Source: Aralia elata
Taxonomy: Eukaryota; Streptophyta; Magnoliopsida; Apiales; Araliaceae
Length of the DNA stretch: 64,000 nucleotides
Assembly: GCA_034770075.1 (NCBI GenBank)
Contig: CM068385.1
Span: 42,864,721 to 42,928,720 of the forward strand
Reading direction: 5' to 3'
Shown here: piece by piece, positions 1-8,804 of the stretch
Layout: each line of letters opens with the position of its first letter
Position numbering within the stretch: the first letter of the stretch is position 1
Translations under genes and position numbers: made by a program
The notes under the pieces: generated by a model
The model's input: only the letters and a program-made list of their open reading frames with translations
Databases searched by the model: none
Told to the model about the DNA's origin: nothing

Positions 1-215
1 CTAAATTAGTTATTTGATGTAAGTTTATTGTGTAAACCTTTTGTGAATTTAAAGGTAAATATGTATTAAAATAAAGGTTATAGACCTTGGGATATGTCGC
101 TGAGATTATTGTATAAACAATTTATGTTTAGATCTTTCGCAGTAGTTGTAAATATGATGTATCGTGACGCACCAGGTCCGAGGTTCAAGGAACCCGGGTT
201 TGGGGCCGTTTTACA
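1..215 (+). repeat. 5' LTR tail of element C
   Basis: These bases match the end of the C 3' LTR at about 45091-45303, including the GGTTATAGACCTTGGGA block and the ACCCGGGTTTGGGG block just before the terminal CA. The LTR ends in TTTACA at 215, three bases before the primer site. Confidence 0.85.
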
Positions 216-217
216 TT

Positions 218-229
218 TGGTATCAGAGC
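218..229 (+). promoter_or_regulatory. Primer binding site of element C
   Basis: TGGTATCAGAGC is the standard plant retrotransposon primer site, complementary to the 3' end of initiator-Met tRNA. It lies two bases after the LTR end. It is followed by a short inverted repeat (AGGTT-ATA-AACCT). Confidence 0.9.
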
Positions 230-1589
230 TGTAGGTTATAAACCTTAGGTAGGGGTACCTTAGGCTATAACCGCAGGGATGAGGATAAGGAATAAGCTCA
301 AATAGAGTTTAAGTGTTTAAAGATGAATTTTGGAAATTCATTATTAAGTAAGGAAAAAGATAAATAAGAGTCAAAGAAGAATCTTGAAAAGTTATAAAGA
401 TAAAAATCTAGAGTTACCTGACTCTAGTAGTAAAGATGAAAAGCTTAAACAAAATCATAATATATGATTAAAGTAAAAAATAAGAAGATTGTAAAACAAA
501 ACGATCATAAGATAGAAAAGAATCGTAATATAACACGATTATAAGAAAAGGTCACAACGTGATCTGGTGAGGTCATAAAAAGGATAAAGGATCAATCTAT
601 TGATTAAAAACTTTATAGCAGAATTGTTGTACGAAAGTTGTACTATGAAATTGTACTATGTAAACTCATGAAAGGGTGATTAATTTTGATATACGAATTA
701 AATGAAATTCGTATTGAGTAAAGGGAAAGTTAGAATTAGGTGAGATTTCAATGGAGGACTCATGTTAGTGGCTGAGTTGTACAATTCCTTGTATGGACGA
801 GGAATTTGTGCTTGGTTTGACAACCACTTAGCTTCCTATATTGATAATCATTGAAATATTGGTGTTGCACTATCGATATACGTATGACGAGAAGGTGATT
901 CTTTTCTCATATATATATATTTGATAATTAGAGAATATTAAGATTAGGTGCGAGTTCTTTAAACTCATACGTATGGTAAGTTCGTGACTCATAATCGTAT
1001 GGTGGAACCCCTCAGCGAATGAACGATTTTGGTCTGACTAGGATAAGTTCCGAAACCCATATGATTGTGGTAAGTTCCTAAACTCATAACGTGTGGTATG
1101 TTTGATGAACTATAATGGAGTATAGAAATGTTGTGGATGAAGAACTGAGGATTTTTAGTATAATAAGCTTTAAGGATAATAGAAATAGATAGAATTATTA
1201 AGCAATGGATCATTAAAGAAATTGAAGTTAATGGTGGAAGCATAGGTATTCCAAATCTTCTAGCTATGCTAGACTTCGAATTTTTGACATCAAGCTAAAT
1301 TCGCACTAATGTGCCTTTAAAAATAAAAATAAAATTTTTGTTATCCTCAAAACAGAGTGACGAGTGTGTAGAAGTGGGCTTCGAACCACTAACGCATCGT
1401 TACTTGTTGCGGCATGATAACACCAAAAATAATTTTTTGGTTTTGAATTGTTTAAAGAAAAGTCTACGCTATTTGTTTCGGCTAGACAAAAATGATTTAA
1501 AATATCAAAATATATTTTTAAATAGTCATCAATGCATCACGTAACCTGGTGTAGAATGACAGATGATGGAGTCATCAATGCAGATTAAC
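230..1589 (+). other. Non-coding internal region of element C
   Basis: About 1.36 kb of AT-rich sequence without a convincing reading frame. It contains a purine-rich patch at roughly 300-560 and a short (AT)n run near 910. A 77-codon open frame (1311-1544) has a counterpart in D, but the two copies differ mostly by amino-acid changes and a small indel, as expected for non-coding repeat sequence. The region is collinear with parts of the D internal region read on the minus strand (58000-59700). Confidence 0.75.
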
Positions 1590-2580
1590 CTAGTGTTGTA
1601 TGTGATCTAAGGATCGTCAGCTCACTACGGTATTATGTAGTATGACAAAGTCACAAAATGACGGAATCCTCAACGGACTGTAAACACAGTGCGGTATCAT
1701 GACGTCATAAAATGATTTTTAGAACTTTAAAGATAATGTATTGCCACTTGAATTTGGCCAGACACATGTTTCGATTAATGTTCGAATTATTGGTATATGT
1801 CTAAGCTAACTGATTTAGCTAGACAAATGTTTATGAAAATTCAAGTAATCCCTTTGAGAATTTATCCCAAACCAAATTGTTTTGGTATGGACTCTTATGC
1901 TAAGTCTGAGGTGAATAACCCCGGTTGGATAAAATAATCCAATCTATGCGCGCATATAGTCGCTATGTAAAATTGATACGTTGTGCACGACGTAAGGGTA
2001 CGATAGGCTAATCACCTAGCGTACTTGCAGAGGTAGTTTACCTTCTTCGTGATTGTAAACATACCTAATAAATTACCATTTTGCGGTGTCACTACTGTTA
2101 AAACTATGTGTTCATGGTCTATATGACCCCTCAGCATGATATTCAAAATTATTTTAACTCTTTAAAGAGAGGTTATGGTAGAATGTGATGATGGAAGAGA
2201 TCCTCATAGAAGGAAATAACATGTACTCATTAAATTGAGAATGTAATCAGATGTGATCAGATAAAGGTTAAGTTGAAAACCTAGTTTAGATGAATATACT
2301 TTTAGTGTAATAGTGATTCCGGAGACGGAATCCTTATAAGGGGGAAGAATGTGACAGCCCAAAAATTTAGAAATCTTAAATGATTAAAATAAAGGTTAAG
2401 GAATAAAACCTAGATAGGAATTTGTGGATTTATTTAAAATTTCTAAGAAAAACCTATATGGTTTACTCTTTGAAAGAGAATAGAGAAAATACGGGTTACA
2501 AAATTTTAAAACCCTAGGAATGGATTTATATGTACTTGAATGAATATTAAGGATAAGGTAATTATAATACCTATAAATAC
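1590..2580 (+). repeat. 991-bp tandem unit 1 (internal end + LTR head)
   Basis: First of three direct repeats with a period of exactly 991 bp. The unit starts at CTAGTGTTGTATGTG, runs through the 3' end of the internal region and the PPT (2338-2349), enters the LTR at 2350 and stops 231 bases into the LTR. The next unit follows directly. The shared edge bases (ACCTAG) suggest a short-homology junction. Confidence 0.9.
2338..2350 (+). promoter_or_regulatory. Polypurine tract and LTR start in unit 1
   Basis: AAGGGGGAAGAA (2338-2349) is immediately followed by TGTGACAGCCC, the LTR start. The same junction recurs at 40454-40466 in unit 2 and 41445-41457 in unit 3. Only the third leads into a full LTR. 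Confidence 0.8.
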
Positions 2581-3196
2581 CTAGTGTTGTATGTGATCTA
2601 AGGATCGTCAGCTCACTACGGTATTATGTAGTATGACAAAGTCACAAAATGACGGAATCCTCAACGGACTATAAACACAGTGCGGTATCATGACGTCATA
2701 AAATGATTTTCAGAACTTTAAAGATAATGTATTGCCACTTGAATTTGGCCAGACACATGTTTCGATTAATGTTCGAATTATTGGTATATGTCTAAGCTAA
2801 TTGATTCAGCTAAATAAATGTTTATGAAAATTCAAGTAATCTCTTTGAGAATTTATCCCAACCCAAATTGTTTTGGTATGGACTCTTATGCTAAGTCTGA
2901 GGTGAATAACCCCAGTTGGATAAAATAATCCAATCTATGCGCGCATATAGTCGCTATGTAAAATTGATACGTTGTGCACGACGTAAGGGTACGATAGGCT
3001 AATCACCTAGCGTACTTGCAGAGGTAGTTTACCTTCTTCGTGATTGTAAACATACCTAATAAATTACCATTTTGCAGTGTCACTACTGTTAAAACTATGT
3101 GTTCATGGTCTATATGACCCCTCAGCATGATATGAAAAATTATTTTAACTCCTTAAAGAGAGGTTATGGTAGAATGTGATGATGGAAGAGATCTTC
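2581..3196 (+). repeat. 991-bp tandem unit 2, left part
   Basis: First 616 bases of the second unit, interrupted by insertion of element A. Together with 40322-40696 (375 bases, after removing the duplicated target) it is again 991 bases long, so A entered after the triplication existed. Confidence 0.9.
3192..3196. repeat. Left target duplication of the element A array
   Basis: TCTTC here pairs with TCCTC at 40317-40321. The uninterrupted units 1 and 3 read AGATCCTCATAG at this place, so the left copy has one C-to-T change. No comparable duplication flanks the internal LTR2. Confidence 0.8.
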
Positions 3197-4147
3197 TGTA
3201 ATGTCCGAGAATTTTTTAAACATTGTATTGATTTATTTTAATATATGAAATTCATTTTATTTAATGAATTTAATTGGACCCATGTAGGTATTATTAATTA
3301 ATTATCTAAATATATGGTCCAATAATTTTCTCGCATTAAAAGGACTCATTAAAAGTTAAATAATTGGTGAGTTAACCCTAAGAATTTAATTGCAAGAAAA
3401 TTTGGAAAGAAGATTAATAAATAAATTCTTTTAAATAAAGAATTATGGTTAAAAATAAATATCTTAAATAAATAATTAATTGGGTTAGCTATTTAATTTA
3501 AAATATTAGGAATACAATGCGGTTAAATTAATTTAGCCCACTTCTCTTTTATTTAGATTGGCCATTGCTTTTAATTATTTCTGGAGTCGGACCCAAATTT
3601 TAACTAAGCCCAATTTCCTTTTTAGTTCCTATTGGGCCGTTTCTATTAAATTCGTCCGACCCAACCCCTTTGGGTCGAGTCCAATCTCATGCTGGGTTAA
3701 ACCATGTTACAATTGGGTTTGGGGGAAACAAAATTGACCGGCATATCAATTGGGGATAACCGAGAGAAAACCAAAATCCTCAAGCCCTCAAATCAAACAG
3801 CCAAGCAAGGGAAGATCGAAGCAATCCATCAGCCAATCAATCAGTCGAAGCAGACGAGCGCGCGACGGGGGAAAGAAAAGGAGCTGTCAACCATGCGCCG
3901 GCAGTAGCAAGAGGACCGGCGGACTGACCAACGATCGAGGCGGATAATCGACGCAACCAAGCGCCATCGTTCGGAACAAAGGTTCGAAACAGTGGGCGAT
4001 TGGACCGGTGGGGGTTCGACACTCGAGGATTTGCCGGCGAAGTTCAGGCGACGTGATGGGAACGGTCGAACGCCTACTCCCTTCCTACCGCTAGTTTTTG
4101 GAAAAACAATTAAGGTAATACCCAGCCATTTTGGGTAAAGATTTTCC

Positions 4148-4153
4148 TATAAA
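4148..4153 (+). promoter_or_regulatory. Candidate TATA box of the A LTR
   Basis: TATAAA, followed by ATTAGCCCCC and a pyrimidine-rich stretch about 30 bases downstream that could hold the transcription start. It is preserved at 14349 in LTR2 and 24547 in LTR3. The start site itself cannot be seen from sequence. Confidence 0.45.
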
Positions 4154-5149
4154 TTAGCCCCCAAAAGCTGCCGATTCTCCTTTGCTTTGCGAGACTCAAG
4201 TTAGAAAGGAATTAGGGGGTTCAGAAATTAATAGAGAGAGGGAGCAGGGGGTAACCGATCGGAGGTTGTGAGTTCCATTGGAGTGAATGACCCAAAGCTT
4301 TATCACCTATTTCGGTAGAAGGAGAAGGTCGGCAAATCGATCGAGTCCAAGGTATAGCTATGAATCTGTCAAGCCACTGTGATGGTTTCTTGTTGGTTTT
4401 TTTTTAAAAAAAAAATTTCCCCCTGTGATTTAATGGGTTATACATTGTACTAAACAATTGTTTTGGGAAACTGATTAGGTTCTAGCAGTAGATAAAATTA
4501 GCTTATACTATACATTTGGTTGGGATTATACTGTATGGTGTTGGGTTATTTTGATTAAGAAATCTGGGTTGCTGTTTTTGTTTCCCTTCCTCTGTATTGG
4601 AGTATTTGTTTCTCTGTATTGGATTTGATTGTTTTTGGTATTGCTTGGGTTATACTACTTGGTTGAGATACTGTATGATTAAGGAACCATAAGGTTCGAC
4701 AGCCTGACTTTGCCTAGGAACTAAGCCAACGTCGACCCTTGGTACGCTCACAAGGTGTTCGACGAAATGTCTAAAAGGCTCTGTTGTTAAAATCCTTTTC
4801 TTATTTGTGCTAAGCAGTGATGAGACCAAGCTTGAATAAACTGCAGAAATTAGCTATAGCATGTGTTCATGTGTTGTTGTGGTTGTGGCATAACTGTAAA
4901 GTGTTAAGTTTCGTCTGCACACTGGTTATTGTATCAAAGCTGTGTCATGAGTCCTTGTATGAGTTTTGTGTATATAGGTTTCAAGCTTGGAATGTGGGTG
5001 TGTATGCATCATGTGCAGAAAACTCAGCATAAGTTGTCCAACCACTAAATTACTATAATCGAGTGACTTAGTTACCCAATAAACCTTGTAATACTTGAAA
5101 TATTTTTCCAAGGTTGGTTGTCTAATTCATTTGTTATCCAGTAAGGAAA

Positions 5150-5960
5150 TAATTATTATTTAACGACAAATAATAAACAAAGAAAATAAGAATATAATTA
5201 TTGTTCAATGTATAAATGAATACAATTTATAAAATAGTTATTTATTTATTTATTTATAAAGATAATAACTATTGTCTAGTTAGTACTAAATAATAAATAA
5301 GTACGAATATAAATTATAAATAATTATTTATTATTTAGCAATAAATAATAAATAAAGATAATAAATATTTAATTATAATGAATAAGGTTAATAAAATAAA
5401 TTTTTATTATTTGAAACTAAATATTTGATTATTCGTAAATAATGATCAAGAATGAGTAAAGTTAATAAAATTAATTATTCGTTATTTATCATTAAATAAT
5501 AAATAAAGACAATAAATATTTAATTATTATTTAATACTAGATAATAATTAAGTACGAATATAAGTAATAAATAATTATTTATTATTTAACATTCAATAAT
5601 AAATAAAGATAATAAATATTTAGTGGTTATTTAATTAATATTAGATAATAATTAAGTATGAATAAGTTAACAAGGCAATTATTTATTATTTATCAATAAA
5701 TAATAAATAAAGATAATGAATATTTGCTTATTATTTAATATAATAATAAAATATGAGTATTATTATAAGCAAATATGATAATACCTATTGATTATTTAAT
5801 TAATATGTGAATTAATTCATTAAGTATCTAATTAATGTTGAATGAGAAACAAGATTGATAATTACTTAATTACCCTTAAGGTGAATAGTAAGCATGAATA
5901 AAATTAAATAAGTAACCAACTATTATTTAGTTATTATTAAATCATGCTAAATTTATTATT
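5150..5960. repeat. AT-rich degenerate repeat zone in LTR1
   Basis: Repeats of a core like AATAATAAATAAAGATAATA occur at about 5345, 5490, 5595 and 5700, mixed with self-complementary AATAAATAATTATTTATT stretches. The same zone is at about 15350-16160 in LTR2 and 25550-26400 in LTR3. The crossover inferred for this array maps inside it. Confidence 0.7.
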
Positions 5961-7331
5961 TATTTTATAAATAATAAATAAGAACTATTAACCCACATTT
6001 AGAGACAAATAAGGGTAATAGCTGAGTACTCGAATGGTAGGTAACCATGATTAACTATTATTTATTTTTAAATAATAGCTAGAGGCCATTAAATAAATTT
6101 CTGTTTAGCTGATGACTAGATAGTAATTAAAGATATATGGTGAACTGTCTACCTGCTAACTAAATGGCATAAGAAAGTGGATTGATATACAGTATGCAAT
6201 GCTAATGGATAAACTGACTTTATCAACTGATAGGTTATCCAAGGTCAATTAATTAAAGCCAAGATTTAATTGTAGCTGAGCAAACAGGCAAGTTCCCTAA
6301 CTTCATTCTTTCAGTATATTGAATGCAAGTTCTATCTTACTCAACTTTTACATTGAGCAATATTTCTAAACCTTATGCATTATTTTTAATTCGTGCAAAA
6401 GGTATATATTATTGCAAGTTATTCTTTAAGCGTGAATCTTATCTCCAAGCATGTCTTAAGTGGTCTAATTACTTTTAAAATTATTCCACATCTATGTATT
6501 CATTGGCATTCACACTTGTGCATTTGAATTCGTATAATTATTTAAGTTCTGAAATTCACGAACTATTCATGATTAAGTCTGAACCCTTGTCTCGGTCAGG
6601 CACGTATGTAAGAATTTATAAAAGCTATCCGAACCAATCAATGGTAAGGATTCTTAGACTGAATGAACACCCCTTTTATTATAGGGGAGTACCCAGGTAC
6701 CGTATATAAGGTACAACTAGCAGAATTAAATGTTATGCATACACATAGCGTACGCGAGGCTGATCCCCTCAAGTACTCATTCTGTAGCCAGTAACCAGAG
6801 GGTCAACCAACTATTGACTCCTTTGGAAGTTATTGTTCAAAGTCTATTTGACTATCTCTTGTTCTAAAAGCATTTATTATTATTGTTTCTGATAATTCTG
6901 TTGTTGAAATCTCTTTCTATATCCCTTCCGTCATGATATACCCTTATTGTTGTACTTTAAACTTGCTGAGCAAACTCGTTGCTCATCCTTGCTATATCAT
7001 GACTTCATTGCAGCTAAACCCGAGACGTCAGGGAAGAACAAAGGGAAAGAAAAGATGAAGTAATAGACTTCATGTAGCAGATTTTAAATTTACGTGTAGT
7101 TAATTACTGTTAATGTAATTTAAACCCTGACTTTTATTTAGGGTATGGATTTGTGTAAGTGTTTAAGGTTTTTTGTATTCTTGGGGACTAGTAACACCTT
7201 TGTAATGAACAACGTATGTTTATTATATTCCGCATTTTAGTTACCATATGTTGTTAGAGGTGAATGTTTGTATTGGATCGTGATGACCGGATCCGGGTAT
7301 TTGGAGACCCGAATTTGGGGGCGCCACAGGT

Positions 7332-7343
7332 TGGTATCAAAGC
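7332..7343 (+). promoter_or_regulatory. Primer binding site, A internal 1
   Basis: TGGTATCAAAGC differs from the usual TGGTATCAGAGC at one base. The same variant is in internal 2. The leader behind it (AGGTTATAAAC, then AACCTAGGTT) matches that of element B. Confidence 0.85.
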
Positions 7344-7496
7344 TGTAGGTTATAAACTTTAGGATCGCGAAACCTAGGTTATGACCTTAGTTTTTTTTAA
7401 ACTCGTATTGAGTACGTTAGGATTCGAATCAGGGAAATTCGAATAATAGCCTGGTCTGGGGGTGGATTGTGGAAATCTGCCAAGCCGAGTTGTACA

Positions 7497-7522
7497 TGAT
7501 AAAATATCTTTTCATTTTATCA
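7497..7522 (+). other. Leader hairpin upstream of the extra ORF (A copy 1)
   Basis: Arms TGATAAAAT and ATTTTATCA (9 bp, perfect) enclose an 8-base loop. The same arms occur at 17696-17721 (A copy 2) and 30905-30930 (element B, with one loop change), always about 65-80 bases before the extra ORF's ATG. Confidence 0.6.
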
Positions 7523-7577
7523 ATGAATGTATTTTATTATGATACTGATATTTGTTATCTCTGTCTGTAGTTGTAGG

Positions 7578-8381
7578 ATGGCTGACAGGGCATGGACTAG
7601 TGGGACCCAGGAGGAGGAGATATTCATAGATATCCCAGTAGTTGCTGAGCAGCTGGTGGGGTATGCTCCTATTGCCCCAGGGGTACTGCTAGAGGAGTCC
7701 GAGCCAGAGGAGGACTACCAGAGGGAGCTACCAGAGCCGGTTGTAGGTAGAGTTATGAGGTCTGGCAGTCAGGACCTAGATGCTGAGGAGGAAGACCCCG
7801 AGACCGAGGGAGAGGAGCCACCTGCTTACGTGGATGGCATGGGGTCCACTGCCGACGATATTATAGAGGGGCTGACCAGCAGGAATGAGGAACTGGAGGG
7901 CCAGGTAGCTCACCTGGAGGAGCAGAACCAGACCCACCAGATTAGAGAGGACCAGTATAGGGACCTGGCTTACCAGCTCGAGCATGACCTGGGAGTAGCA
8001 AAGATACAGCTGCAGGGTTACGAGTCCTCAGCGCAGCAGATCGGACCACTGCTACATCAGCTAGTGGCCCGGAACGCTGAGTTGAGAGAGAGGCTGGAGC
8101 AGAAGGATATGCAGATCGCCCACCTGAAGGCCAAGCAGGAGGCCATGAGGTTCGATATTGGGCTAGAGGTTGCTGAGAATGTCCGAGTGAGGGACGCCTG
8201 GGTCAGAGCAGCAAGTAGAGTTGACCTACTGGAGGACCGGTTAGAGGCCGGGGCGGTGAGGATTGAGACCTTGGGATTTGCTCTGGATGTAGCCTACCGG
8301 AGGCCCCGGACTGAGGTGGGGGAGTCTAGCCGCTCTGTTCATCGTAGGGTTGGGGGTGGAGCATTCTCTTCTGGTCAGTAG
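7578..8381 (+). CDS. Extra pre-gag ORF of element A, copy 1 (coiled-coil protein, function unknown)
   Basis: 267 codons between PBS and gag, in sense orientation. I prefer the ATG at 7578 over 7527. It follows a pyrimidine-rich stretch ending TTGTAG, resembling a 3' splice site, and the equivalent ORF in element B has no upstream in-frame ATG. The first third is acidic (many Glu/Asp). The middle is heptad-like and rich in Glu, Leu and Gln, with a block HLEEQNQ-x-HQ, and probably forms a coiled coil. The C-terminus is Arg/Gly-rich. It matches B's ORF in several blocks (DGMG-x-TA, DIIE, LAYQ). I see no catalytic motif. Extra ORFs upstream of gag are known in some Ty3/gypsy lineages, but I cannot assign this one. 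Copy 1 stops at TAG (8379), where copy 2 has CAG. Confidence 0.75.
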   Translation: MADRAWTSGTQEEEIFIDIPVVAEQLVGYAPIAPGVLLEESEPEEDYQRELPEPVVGRVMRSGSQDLDAEEEDPETEGEEPPAYVDGMGSTADDIIEGLTSRNEELEGQVAHLEEQNQTHQIREDQYRDLAYQLEHDLGVAKIQLQGYESSAQQIGPLLHQLVARNAELRERLEQKDMQIAHLKAKQEAMRFDIGLEVAENVRVRDAWVRAASRVDLLEDRLEAGAVRIETLGFALDVAYRRPRTEVGESSRSVHRRVGGGAFSSGQ

Positions 8382-8444
8382 GCACGGATCCGTCACGATG
8401 TGCAGGGACTTGATAGGGCAGTTGATTTGTCTTTAGTACAGTCA

Positions 8445-8711
8445 GTCCCACTTTTTATTATATTAGGGACGTATTCATGTTTGTCTTGTGAAACTTTATA
8501 TTTGTATTTATGCTTGGGGTAGCAGTTAAACCCCAACTTTTGTGGTCTTGAGGGATGAAAGGTTAGGATTCCCCACATTTGTCTCAGGGGAATGATTGAT
8601 AGGGCACACAGTGGCGCATTTATAGAAGTATGCCACAGGTTTAGTCTTTGTAACAAACAGTGGTATATAAATATAAATGCAGATATTTCACTTAAATCAA
8701 ATGTGTTTGAT
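8445..8711 (+). other. Structured region between extra ORF and gag (copy 1)
   Basis: Three successive C/G stem-loops: GTCCC(8445)/GGGAC(8466), TTGGGG(8514)/CCCCAA(8531) and ATTCCCC(8568)/GGGGAAT(8587). A fourth hairpin, ATCAAA/TTTGAT, is at 8696-8711. Related stems stand in the same order in element B (31781-31924 and 32036-32051). No ORF of note lies between 8382 and gag at 8805. Confidence 0.55.
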
Positions 8712-8804
8712 AAATGTTTCTACCCTTGGTTGCTGATTTTTAATGACATATTGTGTAAAATATAAAACTATAGGTAAAAGTCAGCGGATTTCCCTTATCC
8801 AATC

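Larger units (their letters stand above)
1..3196 (+). mobile_element. Element C, left part (non-autonomous LTR element)
   Basis: This is the left part of a plus-strand LTR retrotransposon without coding capacity. It holds the last 215 bases of the 5' LTR, a tRNA-Met primer site, a non-coding internal region, one complete 991-bp tandem unit and the first 616 bases of a second unit. Element A cuts it at 3196 and it resumes at 40317. The LTR and leader are clearly related to element D on the minus strand, so C and D are one family. I see no gag, protease, RT or integrase remnant. The 5' LTR begins outside the window, so its own target duplication cannot be tested. Confidence 0.85.
3197..7328 (+). 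repeat. LTR1 of element A
   Basis: 4132 bases, starting TGTAATGTCCGAG and ending GGGGGCGCCACA. It has a comparatively GC-rich patch (about 3740-4110), a TATA-like box at 4148, an AT-rich palindromic repeat zone (5150-5960) and a conserved hairpin near the 3' end (6967-6985). Short open frames inside it (for example 3704-3907 and 4817-5032) recur in the other LTRs only because the copies are recent. In its 5' half it is the odd one out among the three LTRs. Confidence 0.92.

Noticed and set aside
1311..1544. 77-codon ORF in C with a 78-codon counterpart in D (58284-58520)
   Set aside because: The copies differ mainly by amino-acid changes and an indel, in line with general family divergence; no domain recognised.
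4817..5032. 71-codon ORF kept in all three A LTRs, and similar short LTR frames (3704, 3837, 6494)
   Set aside because: The LTRs are recent duplicates, so sharing is expected; no homology or coding pattern, and some copies are altered.
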